Below are positions 1-12,555 of a stretch of 64,000 bases of DNA, piece after piece. Origin of the DNA: Orrella dioscoreae. GTDB taxonomy: Bacteria > Pseudomonadota > Gammaproteobacteria > Burkholderiales > Burkholderiaceae_B. The first letter of the stretch is position 1. Each line of letters opens with the position of its first letter. Under the pieces are notes generated by a model that did not search any database, was not told the origin of the DNA, and saw only the letters and a list, made by a program, of their open reading frames with translations. The stretch is from the NCBI RefSeq assembly GCF_900089455.2, contig NZ_LT907988.1, forward strand, positions 2,604,001 to 2,668,000. Direction: 5' to 3'. Both the position numbers and the translations under genes were made by a program.

Positions 1-1575
1 GGCGTCGAAGAGCAGCTTGGTGAAGCCTTCGTCGCGGCCGTTGGCGATGGCGCGGCCGGAGGCCTGCCACGGGAACAGGCCCTTCTCGACCTTGATGCCG
101 TTCTTCTTGGCCTCGTCCTCGGTCAGGCCCACCCACGCCACTTCCGGATCGGTGTAGGCCACCGAGGGAATGACGCGCGCGTCGAAGAAGCTCTTCTGGC
201 CGGCGATGACTTCGGCCGCCACGTGGCCTTCATGCACCGCCTTGTGGGCGAGCATGGGCTGGCCGACGATGTCGCCGATGGCGTAGATGTGCGGCACGTT
301 GGTGCGCATCTGGCGATCGACCTCGATGAAGCCGCGGTCGGTCACCTGCACGCCCGCCTTGTCGGCGGCGATCTTCTTGCCATTGGGCGAGCGGCCCACG
401 GCCTGCAGCACCAGGTCGTAGCGCTGGGGCTCTTTCGGCGCGCCTTCGCCTTCGAACGTGACGTAGATGCCGTCCTTCTTCGCCTCGGCCCCCACCGTCT
501 TGGTGTTGAGCATGATGTTGTCGAAGCGCGGGGCGTTCATCTTCTGCCAGACCTTGACCAGGTCGCGGTCGGCGCCCTGCATCAGGCCGGGCAGCATCTC
601 GACCACGTCCAGGCGCGCGCCCAGCGTGGAATAGACCGTGCCCATTTCCAGGCCGATGATGCCGCCGCCGATGATCAGCATCTTCTTGGGGATGGACTTC
701 AGCTTCAGCGCGCCGGTCGAATCGACGATGCGCTCGTCGTCGGGCAGGAAGGGCAGCTTCACCGACTGGCTGCCCGCCGCGATGATCGCGCTGGCGAACT
801 TCAGCGTCTGGGTCTTGCCGTCATCGCCCTTGACCGACAGGTGGTTGGGGTCGAGGAATTCCCCCACGCCCTGCACCACCGTGACCTTGCGCGCCCGGGC
901 CATGCCGGCCAGGCCGCCGGTCAGCTTGCTGATCACGCCGTCCTTGAAGCCGCGCAGCTTGTCCAGGTCGATCTTGGGCTCGCCGAAGGTGATGCCGTGA
1001 TCGGCCTGGGCGCGCGCCTCGTCGATGACCGCGGCGGTGTGCAGCAGCGCCTTGGAGGGAATGCAGCCCACGTTCAGGCACACGCCGCCCAGGGTGGCGT
1101 AACGCTCGACCAGCACCACGGACAGCCCCAGGTCGGCGGCGCGGAAGGCGGCCGAATAGCCGCCAGGGCCTGCGCCCAGCACCAGCACGTCGTACTGGCC
1201 ATCGGCCCCGCCCGTGTGCGTGGCAGCCTTCGGCGCGGGCTTGTCGTCCGCCTTGGCCTCGGCCTTGGCTTGCGGCTTGGCTTCGGCCTTGCCCTCCGGC
1301 TTCGCGGGTGCGTCGGCGGGCTGGGCGGCGCCTGCCGCTGCTTCCACTTCCACGACCACGCTGCCCTGCGACACCTTGTCGCCGACCTTGACCTTCACCG
1401 ACTTGACCACGCCGCCCTCGGACGCCGGGATTTCCATCGAGGCCTTGTCCGACTCGACCGTGATCAGGCTTTGTTCGGCCTTGATCGTGTCGCCCTCGGC
1501 CACCAGCACCTCGATGACTTCGACCGAGTCGAAATCGCCGATGTCGGGAACCTTGATTGCAGTGAGATTGCTCAT
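1..1575 (-). CDS. lpdA: Dihydrolipoyl dehydrogenase (E3) with N-terminal lipoyl domain, 3' end cut by window edge
   Basis: E3 of the pyruvate dehydrogenase complex: a cytoplasmic FAD enzyme that reoxidises dihydrolipoamide with NAD+. The frame starts with [20 protein letters not shown] and runs off position 1, so about 525 residues are visible and the C-terminal dimerisation domain with the catalytic His is missing. Residues 1-80 are a lipoyl domain (lipoyl Lys in [10 protein letters not shown]), followed by an Ala/Pro/Lys-rich linker. The FAD motif [13 protein letters not shown] and the redox disulfide [10 protein letters not shown] come next, then the NAD-binding [10 protein letters not shown]. 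An E3 that carries its own lipoyl domain is usual in Bordetella and Neisseria relatives. It is last in aceE-aceF-lpdA, 12 bp behind aceF. The start at 1575 is the only one that keeps the lipoyl domain intact. Confidence 0.95.
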   Translation of the reverse strand, partial: MSNLTAIKVPDIGDFDSVEVIEVLVAEGDTIKAEQSLITVESDKASMEIPASEGGVVKSVKVKVGDKVSQGSVVVEVEAAAGAAQPADAPAKPEGKAEAKPQAKAEAKADDKPAPKAATHTGGADGQYDVLVLGAGPGGYSAAFRAADLGLSVVLVERYATLGGVCLNVGCIPSKALLHTAAVIDEARAQADHGITFGEPKIDLDKLRGFKDGVISKLTGGLAGMARARKVTVVQGVGEFLDPNHLSVKGDDGKTQTLKFASAIIAAGSQSVKLPFLPDDERIVDSTGALKLKSIPKKMLIIGGGIIGLEMGTVYSTLGARLDVVEMLPGLMQGADRDLVKVWQKMNAPRFDNIMLNTKTVGAEAKKDGIYVTFEGEGAPKEPQRYDLVLQAVGRSPNGKKIAADKAGVQVTDRGFIEVDRQMRTNVPHIYAIGDIVGQPMLAHKAVHEGHVAAEVIAGQKSFFDARVIPSVAYTDPEVAWVGLTEDEAKKNGIKVEKGLFPWQASGRAIANGRDEGFTKLLFDA

Positions 1576-1587
1576 GAACGCTCCCGT

Positions 1588-3285
1588 TTACAGCACGATG
1601 CGGCGGAAGTCCGCCAGCAGCGCGCCGACATAGGCGTTGAAGCGCGCGGCCGAGGCGCCGTCGATGACGCGGTGGTCATAGGACAGCGACAGCGGCAGCG
1701 TCAGGCGCGGCTGGAATTCCTTGCCGTTCCAGACAGGCTTGTGATACGAGCGCGACACACCCATGATGGCCACTTCAGGCGCATTGATGATGGGCGTGAA
1801 GTGCGTGCCGCCGATGCCGCCCAGCGACGAGATCGAGAAGCAGCCGCCCTGCATTTCCGAGGGCGACAGCTTGCCGTCGCGGGCCTTCTTGGCCAGTTCG
1901 GACGTCAGTTGCGCCAGTTCGGCCACGCCCTTCTTGTCGGCGTCGCGGATGACCGGCACCACCAGGCCATTCGGCGTGTCGGCGGCGAAACCGATGTGGT
2001 AATACTGCTTCAATACCAGGTTGTCGCCGTCCAGCGAGGCGTTGAACTCGGGGAATTTCTTCAGGGCCGCGACGACGGCCTTGATCAGGAAGGCCAGCAT
2101 GGTGACCTTCACGCCCGACTTCTCGTTCTCCTTGTTCAGCGTGACGCGCAGCGCTTCCAGGTCGGTGATGTCCGCTTCGTCATTGTTGGTGACGTGCGGG
2201 ATCATGACCCAGTTGCGGTGCAGGTTCGCGCCGGAGATCTTCTTGATGCGCGACAGCGGCTTGGCTTCGACCGGACCGAACTTGGTGAAGTCCACCTTCG
2301 GCCACGGCAAGAGGCCCAGGGCCGCGCCATCGGCGCCGCCGGCGGCGGCCGGGGCGCCAGCGCCCTGGCCTGCCAGCACCTTCTTCACGTAGCCACGCAC
2401 GTCGTCCTGCGTGATGCGGCCCTTGGGACCGGAGCCCTGGACCTTGCTCAGGTCGGCGCCAAGCTCGCGGGCGAACTTGCGCACCGACGGCGAAGCATGC
2501 GCCAGGCGCTGCTTGGCATCGTCCACGACGTCGGCCTTCAGGGCCTGGGCGGGCGCTTCCTTGGCCGGCGCGGGCGCGCTGGCTTCGGCGCGGCCGGCAT
2601 CGGCCTTGGCCGGCGCGGCGGCGGCCTCGGGCTTGGCGGCCTTGGGGGCTTCCTTGGCGGGCGCCGAATCACCGGCGGCCTCGACCTGGGCGATGATGCT
2701 GCCCTTCGCGACCTTGTCGCCCACCTTCACTTTCAGCGACGTCAGGACGCCGGCGTGCGAGGACGGGATTTCCATCGAGGCCTTGTCGGACTCGACGGTG
2801 ATCAGGCTTTGCTCGGCCTTGATGCTGTCGCCTTCGGCGACCAGCACCTCGATGACCTCGACCGAGTCGAAGTCGCCGATGTCCGGCACGGCCACGTCGA
2901 CCACGCCGCCCGAAGCGGCCTTGGCCGGTGCCTCGGCCTTGGCTTCCTGGGTTTCCTGCCTGGGCGCGGCCGAGGCCTTGCTGTCTTCCGTGGCAGGCGC
3001 TTCCTTGGCTTCCTTGGCCGGCGCGGCGTCGGCCTTGCCGCCCGCGGCAGCCTCGACCTCGACGATGACGCTGCCCTTGGCAACCTTGTCACCGACCTTG
3101 ATCTTGATGGACTTCACCACGCCGCCTTCGGAGGCGGGGATTTCCATGGAGGCCTTGTCGGACTCGACCGTGATCAGGCTCTGTTCGGCCTGGATCGTGT
3201 CGCCTTCGGACACCAGCACTTCGATCACTTCCACCGAGTCGAAGTCGCCGATGTCCGGCACTTTGATTTCCACCGTATTGCTCAT
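1588..3285 (-). CDS. aceF: Dihydrolipoamide acetyltransferase (E2) of pyruvate dehydrogenase
   Basis: E2 core of the pyruvate dehydrogenase complex; it transfers the acetyl group from lipoamide to CoA. The 565 residues contain two lipoyl domains (about 1-80 and 125-205), each with the lipoylated Lys in [11 protein letters not shown]. Ala/Pro/Lys-rich flexible linkers follow. A peripheral subunit-binding domain lies near 268-305 ([19 protein letters not shown]), and the catalytic acyltransferase domain ends with [15 protein letters not shown], carrying the catalytic His and Asp. The gene is 11 bp downstream of aceE and 12 bp upstream of lpdA, so the three are an operon. Two lipoyl domains fits the betaproteobacterial E2, against three in Escherichia coli. 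The DNA of the two lipoyl domains and that of lpdA is strongly similar. Confidence 0.97.
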   Translation of the reverse strand: MSNTVEIKVPDIGDFDSVEVIEVLVSEGDTIQAEQSLITVESDKASMEIPASEGGVVKSIKIKVGDKVAKGSVIVEVEAAAGGKADAAPAKEAKEAPATEDSKASAAPRQETQEAKAEAPAKAASGGVVDVAVPDIGDFDSVEVIEVLVAEGDSIKAEQSLITVESDKASMEIPSSHAGVLTSLKVKVGDKVAKGSIIAQVEAAGDSAPAKEAPKAAKPEAAAAPAKADAGRAEASAPAPAKEAPAQALKADVVDDAKQRLAHASPSVRKFARELGADLSKVQGSGPKGRITQDDVRGYVKKVLAGQGAGAPAAAGGADGAALGLLPWPKVDFTKFGPVEAKPLSRIKKISGANLHRNWVMIPHVTNNDEADITDLEALRVTLNKENEKSGVKVTMLAFLIKAVVAALKKFPEFNASLDGDNLVLKQYYHIGFAADTPNGLVVPVIRDADKKGVAELAQLTSELAKKARDGKLSPSEMQGGCFSISSLGGIGGTHFTPIINAPEVAIMGVSRSYHKPVWNGKEFQPRLTLPLSLSYDHRVIDGASAARFNAYVGALLADFRRIVL

Positions 3286-3296
3286 GTCTCGGACCC

Positions 3297-6008
<2,712 letters not shown>

Positions 6009-6194
6009 CTTGTGTCTCCAGTGGGGTTTCGCGACCGTGCCGGGCATGTTGCGCCAGGCGACTCAAGCCCCCGATCCAGCCGGGCCGACCCTGTGATTAT
6101 CTGTTCAGTTAACGGCAAGAGGGGTATGGCAACTTCTCCCGGCATTCTAGGGAATGTGGACAAGGCCGGGCAAGCAATATTCCACCTTGCGAGA

Positions 6195-6219
6195 TGTATT
6201 TTCATAATGTGAAAATACA
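6195..6219. promoter_or_regulatory. Perfect 10-bp inverted repeat between aceE and the sensor kinase
   Basis: The arms TGTATTTTCA and TGAAAATACA are separated by TAATG, in the 309-bp gap (6009-6317) between aceE and the divergent kinase gene. The AT-rich symmetric site stands out from its GC-rich surroundings and looks like a dimeric repressor or activator operator. A second, shorter inverted repeat (CAGGAG-GGTT-CTCCTG, 6218-6233) adjoins it. The cognate regulator cannot be named from sequence. Nothing else is evident in the gap. Confidence 0.55.
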
Positions 6220-6317
6220 GGAGGGTTCTCCTGGGTGGAACCCCCCTGTGGCGCAAGGCGACGGCAGCGACTTCTCCGCCCGAATTAGAATAGCGCCGTT
6301 GCTTTCATCATCCTGAC

Positions 6318-8072
6318 ATGGCCAGCCCTCCCAAGTCCTATATCGCCACGCAGTTCCACGACCACGCCCGCCTGCGCCGGCGCGGCTGGTACTGGCTGAC
6401 GCCCGTGGTCGTGCTGGTCCTGTACCTGTGCGTGATGGGCGTCTTCTTCTGGCTGCAGCGCATCCGCGACGACAGCGTCATGTTCGTCACCATCGACCAG
6501 GAGTTGCGCCAGCAGCGCCTGACCTGGCTGGTGCTGGCGCTGTCCTGCGTGATCGTGATCAGCCTGCTGGCCCTGTGGCGCTATACCCGCTACCGCTCGG
6601 AGGCCGAGGCGGCCCAGGCGGCGGAAACCAGCTTCCGGCGCGCCATGGAGAACTCCATGTCCACCGGCATGCGCGTGCTGGACATGGAGGGCCGCATCGC
6701 CTATGTGAACCCGGCCTTCTGCCGCATGATCGGCTGGAACGAGGCCGACCTGATCGGCCGCAGCCCGCCCTTCCCTTATTGGGTGCCGGGCCGCCACGAG
6801 CAGCACCAGCACACCCTCGACCTGCTGATGTCGGGCAACGCGCCCAGCAGCGGCCTGGAGGTCGAATCCCAGCGCCGCGACGGTTCGCGCTTCACCGCCC
6901 GCATGTATGTCTCGCCGCTGCGCGACCCGAACGGCGACCAGATTGGCTGGATGACGTCGATGACCGACATCACCGAGCCCAAGCGCATCCGCGAGGCCCT
7001 GACGGCCGCCCACGAGCGCTTCATGACGGTGCTGGAAGGCCTGGATGACGCCATTTCCGTCACCGCCGACACCCAGGACGGCCTGGAGCTGCTGTTCGCC
7101 AACCGCACCTACCGCCGGGTTTTCGGCGCCCAGACCGACGGCCACGAGGAACTGCTGGCCGGCCGGCGCGGCCGCTTCACCGATGAGTCGGTGGAGGTGT
7201 TCGCGCCGTCGGTGCAACGCTGGTTCGAAGTGCATCACCGCATGCTGGCCTGGACCGACGGCCGCCGGGTGCGCCTGCAGGTGGCGCGCGACATCACCGA
7301 GCGCCGCAAGCACGAAGAGGCATCGCGGGTGCAGCAGGAGAAGATCCAGCTCACCAGCCGCCTCACCACCATGGGCGAGATGGCCTCCTCGCTGGCGCAC
7401 GAGCTGAACCAGCCGCTGACGGCCATTGCCAACTACAGCATGGGCGCGGTCGCCATGCTGCGGTCCGGCAATGCCGATCCCGAGCGCCTGCTGCCCGCCC
7501 TGGAAAAAGCGGCATCGCAGGCCGAACGCGCCGGCAAGATCATCAGCCGCATCCGTGAATTCGTGAAGCGCAGCGAACCGCGCCGCCAATCGGTGCCCAT
7601 CACCCAGATACTGGACAATGCCGTCGCGTTCGCGGAAATCGACTCGCGCAAGCGCCGCATCAGCATCGCGCAGCAGGTGCCGGCCGACCTGCCGAACGCG
7701 CTGGCCGACCCGATCCTGATCGAGCAGGTACTCTTGAACCTGCTCAAGAATGGCCTGGAAGCCATGGAAAAAAGCACCGTCGACACCTTGCGGGTCGTGG
7801 TGCAGCAGCAGGAAAATCAGCTGGAAGTCGCCGTGATCGACGCGGGCCACGGCCTGGCCGACCCCGAGCGCCTGTTCGAGCCGTTCTTCAGCACCAAGTC
7901 CGAAGGCCTGGGCATGGGGCTGAACATTTGCCGCACCATCATCGAGTCCCACCACGGACGCCTGTGGGCCGAAGCCAATCCCACCGGCGGTACCATTTTC
8001 CGCTTTACCCTGCCTTGCGCCGCGCCACAAGCGCCTATCCAACGCGATAAGTCCGAGGAGTTGCCTGCATGA
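6318..8072 (+). CDS. PAS-domain sensor histidine kinase (FixL-like architecture)
   Basis: Membrane-bound sensor kinase of 584 residues. Two helices (about 25-46 and 67-87) enclose only about 20 residues, so there is almost no periplasmic sensor. Two PAS-like domains follow (about 100-215 and 225-325), the first ending in the typical MTDITEPKRIRE. The HisKA dimerisation helix carries the phospho-acceptor His in SLAHELNQPLTAIANY, and the HATPase domain has NLLKNGLEAM and EGLGMGLNICRTIIESH. Sensing is therefore probably cytoplasmic, through the PAS domains; the ligand is unknown. The gene overlaps its response regulator by ATGA and diverges from aceE. Family architecture resembles FixL/TtrS/DctS kinases, but no haem-binding PAS signature is obvious. 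Confidence 0.9.
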   Translation: MASPPKSYIATQFHDHARLRRRGWYWLTPVVVLVLYLCVMGVFFWLQRIRDDSVMFVTIDQELRQQRLTWLVLALSCVIVISLLALWRYTRYRSEAEAAQAAETSFRRAMENSMSTGMRVLDMEGRIAYVNPAFCRMIGWNEADLIGRSPPFPYWVPGRHEQHQHTLDLLMSGNAPSSGLEVESQRRDGSRFTARMYVSPLRDPNGDQIGWMTSMTDITEPKRIREALTAAHERFMTVLEGLDDAISVTADTQDGLELLFANRTYRRVFGAQTDGHEELLAGRRGRFTDESVEVFAPSVQRWFEVHHRMLAWTDGRRVRLQVARDITERRKHEEASRVQQEKIQLTSRLTTMGEMASSLAHELNQPLTAIANYSMGAVAMLRSGNADPERLLPALEKAASQAERAGKIISRIREFVKRSEPRRQSVPITQILDNAVAFAEIDSRKRRISIAQQVPADLPNALADPILIEQVLLNLLKNGLEAMEKSTVDTLRVVVQQQENQLEVAVIDAGHGLADPERLFEPFFSTKSEGLGMGLNICRTIIESHHGRLWAEANPTGGTIFRFTLPCAAPQAPIQRDKSEELPA

Positions 8073-8695
8073 ACATGCCCCACCAAGCGAGTACCGTCTA
8101 CATCGTGGACGATGATGAAGCGGTCCGCGATTCGCTGCGATGGCTGCTGGAAGCCAATGGCTACCGGGTGCGCGCCTACGCCAATGCCGAGATCTTCCTG
8201 GCGGAATACGACGCCGACCAGGTCGGGGTGCTGATCGCCGACGTGCGCATGCCCGGCATGAGCGGCCTGGAACTCCAGGAGCAGCTGCTGGCCCGCAAGG
8301 CGCCCTTGCCCGTCGTCTTCATCACCGGCCACGGCGACGTGCCGATGGCGGTGTCGACCATGAAGAAAGGCGCCGTGGACTTCCTGGAGAAGCCCTTCAA
8401 CGAATCCGACCTGCGCGAGATCGTTGCCCGCATGCTTGAGCAGGCCAACCAGCGCGTCACGCAGGCCAATGCCCAGCGCACCCACGACGCCATGCTGGCG
8501 CGCCTGACCGCGCGCGAGCAGCAAGTGCTGGAACGCATCGTCGCGGGCCGGCTGAACAAGCAGATCGCCGACGACCTCGGCATCAGCATCAAGACGGTGG
8601 AGGCGCATCGCGCCAACATCATGGAAAAACTCGAAGTCACTACGGTTGCAGATTTGATGAAAGTTGCATTGACCAAACCCGAGGCGCACGCATGA
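8069..8695 (+). CDS. FixJ/NarL-type response regulator
   Basis: Two-domain regulator of 208 residues, partner of the upstream kinase. The receiver domain (1-125) has the acidic pocket [10 protein letters not shown], the phospho-acceptor Asp58 in [11 protein letters not shown], and the conserved Lys in [10 protein letters not shown]. The C-terminal LuxR-type helix-turn-helix (about 145-205) reads [15 protein letters not shown], then [19 protein letters not shown]. This is the FixJ/TtrR subgroup of transcriptional activators. It overlaps the kinase gene upstream and folD downstream, each by 4 bp, so all three are translationally coupled. Its target promoters are unknown; the inverted repeat at 6195-6219 is one candidate by proximity only. 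Confidence 0.93.
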   Translation: MNMPHQASTVYIVDDDEAVRDSLRWLLEANGYRVRAYANAEIFLAEYDADQVGVLIADVRMPGMSGLELQEQLLARKAPLPVVFITGHGDVPMAVSTMKKGAVDFLEKPFNESDLREIVARMLEQANQRVTQANAQRTHDAMLARLTAREQQVLERIVAGRLNKQIADDLGISIKTVEAHRANIMEKLEVTTVADLMKVALTKPEAHA

Positions 8696-9561
8696 CGGCG
8701 CGCATCATCGACGGCGCGGCGCTGTCCGAGCAGATCCGCGCGGAAGTCGCCCAACGCGCGGCCAGCCTCACGGCCCGCGGCATCACCCCTGGCCTGGCCG
8801 TGGTCCTGGTGGGCGAGAACGCCGCCTCCCAGGTCTATGTCCGCAACAAGGTCAAGGCCTGCGAGAAGGCGGGCATGCATTCGGTCCTGGAGCAGTTCCC
8901 CGCGTCCATGACCGAGGAAGAACTGCTGGCGCGCGTGAATGCGCTGAACGAAGACCCGTCCATCCACGGCATCCTCGTGCAGCTGCCCCTGCCCGCCCAC
9001 ATCGATGCGCACCGCGTCATCGAGACCATCGCGCCTGAAAAGGACGTGGATGGCTTCCACATCAGCAACGCCGGCCTGCTCATGACCGGCCAGCCGCTGT
9101 TCCGTCCGTGCACGCCTTACGGCGTCATGAAGATGCTCGAATCCGAGCAGGTGCCGCTGCGCGGCGCCGAGGCCGTGATCGTCGGCGCCAGCAATATCGT
9201 GGGCAAGCCCATGGCCATGCTGCTGCTGGCCGCCGGCGCCACGGTGACGCTGTGCAACTCCAAGACGCGCGACCTGGGCGCCCAGACCCGCCGCGCCGAC
9301 GTGCTGGTGGTGGCCACCGGCAAGGCCGGCATCGTCACCGGCGACATGGTCAAGCCCGGCGCCGTGGTCATCGACGTGGGCATCAACCGCGGCGAGGACG
9401 GCAAGCTGTGCGGCGACGTGGACTTCGCCTCGGCAAAGCTGGTGGCCGGCGCCATCACCCCCGTTCCGGGCGGCGTCGGCCCCATGACCATCGCCATGCT
9501 GCTGGTCAACACCATCGAGGCTGCCGAGCGTGCCCTGGCAGGCGCTGCCGCGCAGGCCTGA
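8692..9561 (+). CDS. folD: Methylenetetrahydrofolate dehydrogenase / methenyltetrahydrofolate cyclohydrolase
   Basis: Bifunctional cytoplasmic enzyme that converts 5,10-methylene-THF to 10-formyl-THF with NADP+, feeding purine and formyl-Met synthesis. The 289 residues match the family length. Signatures are the catalytic [13 protein letters not shown] (Tyr and Lys), the substrate region [18 protein letters not shown], the nucleotide-binding [17 protein letters not shown], and [18 protein letters not shown] near the end. The start overlaps the response-regulator stop (ATGA). Co-transcription of a housekeeping folate gene with a two-component system is unusual and suggests that regulation of the operon also sets FolD level. 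Confidence 0.97.
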   Translation: MTARIIDGAALSEQIRAEVAQRAASLTARGITPGLAVVLVGENAASQVYVRNKVKACEKAGMHSVLEQFPASMTEEELLARVNALNEDPSIHGILVQLPLPAHIDAHRVIETIAPEKDVDGFHISNAGLLMTGQPLFRPCTPYGVMKMLESEQVPLRGAEAVIVGASNIVGKPMAMLLLAAGATVTLCNSKTRDLGAQTRRADVLVVATGKAGIVTGDMVKPGAVVIDVGINRGEDGKLCGDVDFASAKLVAGAITPVPGGVGPMTIAMLLVNTIEAAERALAGAAAQA

Positions 9562-9567
9562 CGCGCC

Positions 9568-9599
9568 ATCCGGCCGGGGGCAACGCTGCCCGGCCGGAT
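9568..9599 (+). terminator. Stem-loop downstream of folD
   Basis: Perfect 11-bp stem, ATCCGGCCGGG pairing with CCCGGCCGGAT around a 10-nt loop, starting 7 bp after the folD stop. There is no U-tract, so it may be a weak or Rho-assisted terminator or an mRNA-stabilising hairpin that separates folD from the oligopeptidase gene. Confidence 0.5.
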
Positions 9600-9686
9600 T
9601 CCCACCCGCCCAGCCCGGCAGCGCGGGCTTGAAATCGCGGGCCTGATCGCCACCTCATCCTTACCTCTCACTTGCCGCAACCCGCC

Positions 9687-11750
9687 ATGAGCCTCCCCAG
9701 CGCCAATCCCCTGCTCGCCCCGGTCGCCGACCTGATCGACTACGCCGCCGTCGCGCCCGAGCATGTGGCCCCCGCCATCGAGTCCCTGCTCGTGCAAGCC
9801 CGTGCCGCGGTCGAGCATGCCGCCGATCCGGCATTGCCCGCCACCTGGGAAGCCGTGGTGCAGCCGCTGGATACCGCGTCCGAGCGCCTGTGGCGCGCGT
9901 GGTCGGTGGCCGGCCACTTGAATGCCGTCGTGAATACGCCCGCCCTGCGCGAGGCCTATAACGCGATGCTGCCCAAGGTCAGCGAGTTCTCGACCTGGGT
10001 CGGCCTGCACGAAGGGCTGTACCGGCAATACCAGCGCCTGGGCGCCTCGGCCGACTTCGCCGCCTGGCCAGCGGTGCGCCAGCGCATCGTCGAACTGGCC
10101 CTGCGCGACTTCCGCCTGGGCGGCGTCGAATTGCGGGGCGAGGCCCGTGAGCGCTACGCCGAGATCTCGGACCGCGAAGCGCAGGTGTCGCAGAAATTCT
10201 CCGAGAACGTGCTGGACAGCGTGGACGCGTGGTCGCTGATCGTGACGGACGAGGCGGAACTCGACGGCCTGCCCCAGGACGTGCGGGAAGCGGCCCACGC
10301 GGCGGCGAAGGAAGACGGCAAGGAAGGCTGGAAGCTGACGCTGAAGATGCCCTGCTACCTGCCGGTCATGCAATACGCGCGCCGCCGCGAACTGCGCGAG
10401 ACGCTGTATCGCGCCTACGGCACCATCGCGTCGGAGCAGGCCGACGCGCAATACGACAACTCGCCGCTCATCGAAGAGTTGCTGGCCTTGCGCGCCGAGG
10501 AGTCCGCGCTGCTGGGCTACGCCGATTTCGCCAATCTGCGCCTGGAAACGCGCATGGCGCGCGATCCCCAGGAAGTGGCCGACTTCCTGCGTGACCTGGC
10601 ACGCCGCGCGCGGCCGCACGCGGAGCAGGACCTGGCCGAACTGCGCGCCTATGCCGCCAAGGAGCTGGGCCTGGACGAACTGGCCCCGTGGGACATGGCC
10701 TTTGCGTCCGAACGGCTGCGCGAAGCCCGCTACGCCTATTCCGATGACGAGGTGAAGCGTTATTTCACCGAGCCCACCGTGCTGGCGGGCCTTTTCTCGG
10801 TCATCGAGAAACTGTTCCAGGTGCGCCTGGAAGAGCAGGCCGTCTCGTCCTGGCACAAATCGGTGCGCGGCGTGCGCGTCACCACGCCCGAGGGCGCCAC
10901 GCTGGGCCACCTGTACCTCGACCTGCACGCCCGCTCGGGCAAGCAGGGCGGGGCCTGGGTGGACAGCGAGCGCAGCCGCCGCGCCATCGCCGGCGCCGTC
11001 CAGACGCCGGTGGTCTACCTGACCTGCAATTTCGCCCAGCCGCTGGGCGACAAGCCCGCGCTGCTCACGCACGACGACGTCATCACCCTCTTCCATGAAA
11101 CCGGCCACGCGCTGCACGCGCTGCTGTCGGACGTGGACGAGCCCGGCGCCTCGGCCTTCGCAAGCGTGGAATGGGACGCCATCGAACTGCCCTCGCAGTT
11201 CATGGAGAACTTCTGCTGGGAGTGGGACGTGGTGCGCGTGCTGTCCGCCCATGCCGACAGCGGCGAGCCGCTGCCGCGCGCACTGTTCGACAAGCTCGTG
11301 GCGGCCCGCAACTTCCAGAGCGGCATGCAGATGGTGCGGCAGGTGGAATTCTCGCTGTTCGACATCCTGCTGCATGGCAAGGCCGAGCGCGTCTCCATCG
11401 CGCAGGTCATGAGCCTGCTGGGCGAGGTGCGCCAGGAGGTCTCGGTGGTATTCCCGCCCGAGTGGCACCGCCTGCCCCACGCCTTCTCGCACCTGTTCGC
11501 CGGCGGCTATGGCGCGGGCTATTACAGCTACAAGTGGGCCGAGGTGCTGTCGGCCGACGCTTACAGCGCCTTCGAAGAGGCCGCCAAGACCGCAGGCAGC
11601 ACGCTGGACGCCGACACCGGCATGCGCTTTCGCCGTGAAGTGCTGGCGGTGGGCGGCTCCCGTCCGGCGGCGGATTCCTTCAAGGCCTTCCGCGGCCGCG
11701 ACCCTTCCATCGATGCCCTGCTGCGTCACAGCGGCATGCTGGCGGCCTGA
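9687..11750 (+). CDS. prlC: Oligopeptidase A-like M3 family zinc metallopeptidase
   Basis: Cytoplasmic oligopeptidase (thimet family, M3A) that degrades short peptides, including cleaved signal peptides. From the ATG at 9687 the product is 687 residues, typical for PrlC. The zinc site is TLFHETGHALHALLS (HExxH) with a downstream Glu in the SVEWDAIELPSQFMENFCWE segment. The conserved C-terminal FSHLFAGGYGAGYYSYKWAE is present. A TTG five codons upstream is also in frame, but the ATG matches the family N-terminus. It is separated from folD by about 125 bp containing a hairpin. It is an ordinary housekeeping gene here. Confidence 0.95.
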   Translation: MSLPSANPLLAPVADLIDYAAVAPEHVAPAIESLLVQARAAVEHAADPALPATWEAVVQPLDTASERLWRAWSVAGHLNAVVNTPALREAYNAMLPKVSEFSTWVGLHEGLYRQYQRLGASADFAAWPAVRQRIVELALRDFRLGGVELRGEARERYAEISDREAQVSQKFSENVLDSVDAWSLIVTDEAELDGLPQDVREAAHAAAKEDGKEGWKLTLKMPCYLPVMQYARRRELRETLYRAYGTIASEQADAQYDNSPLIEELLALRAEESALLGYADFANLRLETRMARDPQEVADFLRDLARRARPHAEQDLAELRAYAAKELGLDELAPWDMAFASERLREARYAYSDDEVKRYFTEPTVLAGLFSVIEKLFQVRLEEQAVSSWHKSVRGVRVTTPEGATLGHLYLDLHARSGKQGGAWVDSERSRRAIAGAVQTPVVYLTCNFAQPLGDKPALLTHDDVITLFHETGHALHALLSDVDEPGASAFASVEWDAIELPSQFMENFCWEWDVVRVLSAHADSGEPLPRALFDKLVAARNFQSGMQMVRQVEFSLFDILLHGKAERVSIAQVMSLLGEVRQEVSVVFPPEWHRLPHAFSHLFAGGYGAGYYSYKWAEVLSADAYSAFEEAAKTAGSTLDADTGMRFRREVLAVGGSRPAADSFKAFRGRDPSIDALLRHSGMLAA

Positions 11751-11797
11751 GCGGCAGCCTCCTCATGCGGCACTGACCACGTCCCAGGATTCCGGCC

Positions 11798-12412
11798 ATG
11801 AAGCGACTGTCCCGCCTTTCCCGCCTGCTGATCGCCGCCGTGGCGGCGGCCACGCTGTCGGCCTGCAATCCGAACTCGGAAGAATGGTCGCTGTATGACG
11901 TGAAGGGCCACGTGCCCAACCTGTCCTTCACACTGTCGGCCGCGGGCGGCAAGACCCTGACCGAGAAGGACCTGAAGGACAAGACGGTGCTCATGTTCTT
12001 CGGCTACGCCAGTTGCCCGGACGTCTGTCCGACCACCATGGCGCAGTTGAACGAAGTCATGCAGCGCCTGGGGCCCGAGGCGGCCGAGAAGGTGCGCATC
12101 CTGTTCATCAGTGTCGACCCCCACCGCGACACGCCTGACGTGCTGCAGGCGTATGTCGATGCCTTCAGCCCGAACGCCGTCGGGCTGACCGGCACGCCCC
12201 GCCAGGTGGCGGACCTGGCGCGCCGCTATCGCGTGGCGTTCGAGATCGAGAAGCCGCGGCCCGGCGATGACGCCGACGTCTATGAAGTCAGCCACAGCCG
12301 GGGCATCTACGTCTTCGACAATCGGGGCCGTGCCCGCCTGCTGGCCTCGGACTCCGAGTCGGTCGAGGCGCTGACCCACGACCTGCGGCAATTGCTGGCG
12401 CAAACCTCCTGA
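11798..12412 (+). CDS. SCO1/SenC-family copper chaperone lipoprotein
   Basis: Periplasmic thioredoxin-fold protein of 204 residues that delivers copper to cytochrome c oxidase or keeps its CuA cysteines reduced. The N-terminus is a lipoprotein signal ending in the lipobox LSAC (Cys about 25). The copper-binding CPDVCPT follows FFGYASC, and the third ligand is the His in VSHSRGIYVFD. The fold otherwise matches Sco (ISVDPHRDTPDVL). No oxidase genes are adjacent. The downstream copper-efflux genes make a copper-supply theme plausible, but there is no operon link because a hairpin and another gene intervene. Confidence 0.92.
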   Translation: MKRLSRLSRLLIAAVAAATLSACNPNSEEWSLYDVKGHVPNLSFTLSAAGGKTLTEKDLKDKTVLMFFGYASCPDVCPTTMAQLNEVMQRLGPEAAEKVRILFISVDPHRDTPDVLQAYVDAFSPNAVGLTGTPRQVADLARRYRVAFEIEKPRPGDDADVYEVSHSRGIYVFDNRGRARLLASDSESVEALTHDLRQLLAQTS

Positions 12413-12483
12413 CACGCCCTCGTGCCTGGCCGGAAGATGCCGGGCGCGCTTCCCTTCCGAGAGACTTTGTCACACGTCGCGGG

Positions 12484-12512
12484 GCCGCTCACCGCTATCA
12501 TCGGTGAGCGGC
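12484..12512. repeat. Perfect 11-bp inverted repeat downstream of the Sco gene
   Basis: GCCGCTCACCG and CGGTGAGCGGC flank a 7-nt loop, between the Sco gene (stop 12412) and the GlsB-type gene (start 12556). It lacks a U-tract. It may act as a terminator for the Sco gene or as an mRNA structure ahead of the small membrane protein. Confidence 0.45.
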
Positions 12513-12555
12513 GCACATCCGTGCGCCGCCCGCATGCACAGCAAGGAGCAGCAGC

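Noticed and set aside
9117-11729. 870-codon open frame on the minus strand across folD and the M3 peptidase
   Set aside because: Antisense shadow; both sense genes have full catalytic motifs.
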